From Frankiales bacterium (lineage in GTDB: Bacteria; Actinomycetota; Actinomycetes; Mycobacteriales; SCTD01): a stretch of DNA of 9,107 nt. Position 1 is the first letter of the stretch. Each line of letters starts with the position of its first letter. Shown in pieces: positions 8,087 through 9,107 of this stretch. The position numbers and the translations under genes are program-made. The stretch covers positions 1 to 9,107 of the forward strand of contig JAODNF010000436.1 of NCBI GenBank assembly GCA_025464915.1, read 5' to 3'. The notes beneath the pieces are model-generated. The model saw nothing but the letters and a program-made list of their open reading frames with translations. It was not told the DNA's origin and ran no database searches.

Positions 8087-8092
8087 GATCAT
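8087..8092 (+). promoter_or_regulatory. Possible -10 element, leaderless glycosylase transcript
   Basis: The sequence TGC-GATCAT ends six bases before the ATG at 8099, the same arrangement as before deaD (TGC-GAGAAT-N6-ATG). No Shine-Dalgarno sequence and no good -35 are seen. Confidence 0.3.
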
Positions 8093-8098
8093 CGCCGC

Positions 8099-8665
8099 AT
8101 GGGCTTCCACCTCGCCAACGACCCCGACGCCGACAAGGTCCTCGACGAGCACCCGTACGCGGTGCTGGTCGGGATGATGCTCGACCAGCAGTACGGGATG
8201 GAGCACGCGTTCCGAGGCGGCTACAAGGTCCTCAGCCGGATGGGCACGCTCGAGCCGGCTGCTCTCGCCGCGGCCGAGCCGGAGGCGTTCAAGACGCTCT
8301 GCAGCCAACCGCCCGCGATCCACCGGTTCCCGGGCTCGATGGCCGCGCGGCTGCAGGAGCTGTCAGCCCTGATCGAGACGAAGTACGACGGTGACGTGAC
8401 CCGGCTCTGGACCGAGCCGACCACCGGCAAGGAGCTGTTCAAGCGGGTCCAGGAGCTGCCCGGGTTCGGAAAGCAGAAGGCGCAGATCTTCGTCGCGCTG
8501 CTGGCCAAGCAGCTCGGCATCCGGCCCGAGGGCTGGGAGGCCGTCGCGGGCGACTACGCCCTCGAGGGCTACCGCTCCGTCGCCGACGTCGTCGACGAGG
8601 CGAGCCTGCACAAGGTGCGTGACTTCAAGAAGGCGGCAAAGGCAGCGGCGAAAGCAGCCGACTAG
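8099..8665 (+). CDS. HhH-GPD superfamily base-excision DNA repair protein (DNA glycosylase-like)
   Basis: A 188-residue single-domain protein of the helix-hairpin-helix GPD superfamily, whose members remove damaged bases from DNA. The N-terminal helix (PYAVLVGMMLDQQYGMEHAF, 19-38) matches the region where such enzymes have L-x-x-Q-Q. The hairpin motif VQELPGFGKQKAQIF lies at 117-131, followed by GDY with Asp152 as the candidate catalytic Asp. The Lys used by bifunctional endonuclease III aligns with Gln126 but has Lys125 and Lys127 on either side, so lyase activity is uncertain. No C-terminal Fe-S cysteine cluster is present. Actinobacterial homologues of this size are annotated as HhH-GPD-type repair proteins, some formerly as HesB. 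The tail is Lys/Ala-rich (177-187). The ATG at 8099 has a -10-like GATCAT six bases upstream. The next gene follows after 15 bases and is probably co-transcribed. Confidence 0.85.
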   Translation: MGFHLANDPDADKVLDEHPYAVLVGMMLDQQYGMEHAFRGGYKVLSRMGTLEPAALAAAEPEAFKTLCSQPPAIHRFPGSMAARLQELSALIETKYDGDVTRLWTEPTTGKELFKRVQELPGFGKQKAQIFVALLAKQLGIRPEGWEAVAGDYALEGYRSVADVVDEASLHKVRDFKKAAKAAAKAAD

Positions 8666-8669
8666 GAGG
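8664..8669 (+). promoter_or_regulatory. Shine-Dalgarno sequence deciding the start of the last gene
   Basis: AGGAGG overlaps the TAG stop of the glycosylase gene (8663-8665). It is 11 bases from the ATG at 8681 but only three from the ATG at 8673. Only the 8681 frame stays open to the window end, with actinobacterial codon use, which supports that start. Confidence 0.65.
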
Positions 8670-8680
8670 ACCATGCCGGC

Positions 8681-9107
8681 ATGCCCTCCTGGTTCGCCGT
8701 GCGCTGCGTGTTCCGGACCGCCTGGTTGGGCGACGGTCCCCAGCCCGAGGAGCAGCTGTACGAGGAGCGCATCACGCTGTGGCAGGCGAGCTCGCCCGAG
8801 GAGGCCATCGCCCTCGCCGAGCAGGAGGCTGCCGAATGGCAGGCCGGCCAGGAGGCCCACCTCTACGAGCGGCAGTTCCGGCTGATGCAGACCAGCCGCG
8901 TCGCGCTGCCGATGCTGCAGAAGATCGCGCTGACCGGCGGCAACCTCACGGAGGAGGATCGCCAGGAGTGCTTCCACCTCGAGGGCGCCCTGCGTGACGA
9001 GATCCGTGGACGCCGCCTGCTCAACGACGCCGTCCGCGCCCAGATCATGATCCTTCGCCGTCGTGGGACGGCCGTCTCGCTGCTGGATGACGGGGGAGTC
9101 GACGAGC
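8681..9107 (+). CDS. Partial gene: DUF4288-like N-terminus joined to a different helical domain
   Basis: A frame open from ATG 8681 to the window end gives 142 residues without a stop. Residues 3-52 (SWFAVRCVFRT, then LYEERITLWQASSPEEAIAL) resemble DUF4288 proteins, small actinobacterial proteins with a WFaVRCV head and YEERiTlWrA motif. The family would normally continue with a YLGLAQAY-like segment. Instead residues 53-70 form a Glu/Gln-rich stretch leading into VALPMLQKIALTGG (74-87), then EDRQECFHLEGALRDEIRGR (92-111) and AVSLLDDGG (131-139). The latter recalls the C-terminal helical part of some actinobacterial histidine-kinase-like proteins. Codon bias is uniform throughout, and no frameshift is needed to connect the halves. 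DUF4288 has no established function. The gene is 15 bases after the glycosylase gene and shares its Shine-Dalgarno region with that stop codon, suggesting one operon. Confidence 0.75.
   Translation, partial: MPSWFAVRCVFRTAWLGDGPQPEEQLYEERITLWQASSPEEAIALAEQEAAEWQAGQEAHLYERQFRLMQTSRVALPMLQKIALTGGNLTEEDRQECFHLEGALRDEIRGRRLLNDAVRAQIMILRRRGTAVSLLDDGGVDE

Larger units (their letters stand above)
7936..8090 (-). pseudogene. Possible frameshifted gene fragment on the minus strand
   Basis: From 8090 the minus strand reads DRTDRIELLLEERASSDAGY with almost all codons ending in G or C. Near 8013-8020 the coding-like signal moves to another frame and continues as PHLRELWAKDSKQSGQVELE then LPYLAR to about 7936. 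Together the two parts look like one helical protein segment broken by a frameshift. I do not recognise the family, and no start, stop or ribosome site is clear. It overlaps the upstream region and hairpins of the plus-strand glycosylase gene. Confidence 0.3.

Noticed and set aside
8673..8885. ATG at 8673 as start of the last gene
   Set aside because: It lies only three bases from the Shine-Dalgarno sequence, and its frame gives a Pro/Arg/Ser-rich product ending at 8885. The 8681 frame has proper codon bias and recognisable motifs.

Overview
The window is GC-rich DNA with very strong G/C preference at third codon positions and several GTG starts. It carries a Corynebacterium-type aconitase repressor beside an aconitase A, two primary-type sigma factors, and an actinobacterial mini-zincin. 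All of this points to the chromosome of an actinobacterium. I cannot place it at genus level. No tRNA, rRNA, insertion sequence, CRISPR array or phage gene is visible, and most of the content is core housekeeping.

Layout, left to right. (1) Positions 1-1886 form a minus-strand transcription block. A group 2 (SigB/HrdA/HrdD-like) sigma-70 gene (826-1824) overlaps a small zincin metallopeptidase gene (488-826) by one base. The 5' end of a second sigma-70 gene follows (1-276, cut by the window edge), with a region 1.1-like head resembling HrdB/SigA. Both sigma genes are preceded by the same ECF-type promoter pattern, GGAAC-N18-GTT (410-435 and 1861-1886), which suggests that a stress ECF sigma factor feeds both. 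(2) Positions 1891-5333 hold an acnR-acnA operon on the minus strand. A TetR/AcnR repressor gene is read first and overlaps the aconitase gene by ATGA. The acnR promoter predicts a leaderless mRNA and contains a likely operator. A hairpin follows acnA. (3) Positions 5336-5493 hold a decayed plus-strand remnant of a universal stress protein. (4) Positions 5494-7170 encode a DeaD/CsdA-like DEAD-box RNA helicase with a C-terminal DbpA-type RNA-binding domain, on the minus strand. (5) Positions 7387-9107 are plus-strand: an unrecognised protein with two ACT-like halves, an intergenic region with strong hairpins and a possible frameshifted gene fragment on the other strand, an HhH-GPD DNA glycosylase-like protein, and a partial gene coupled to it. 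That last gene joins a DUF4288-like head to a different helical domain.

Functional reading: citrate-responsive control of aconitase is self-contained in the acnR-acnA operon. The sigma cluster looks like a stress-to-housekeeping relay, with an unexplained protease coupled to the alternative sigma factor. Four transcription units (acnR, deaD, the ACT-like gene, the glycosylase gene) have a -10-like hexamer 6-7 bases before the start codon and no Shine-Dalgarno sequence, so leaderless mRNAs may be common here. The least conventional items are the paired ECF promoters, a Glu-to-Val change at a -35-contacting position of the group 2 sigma factor, and the chimeric gene at the right edge. I found no clear evidence of a wholly new multi-gene system.
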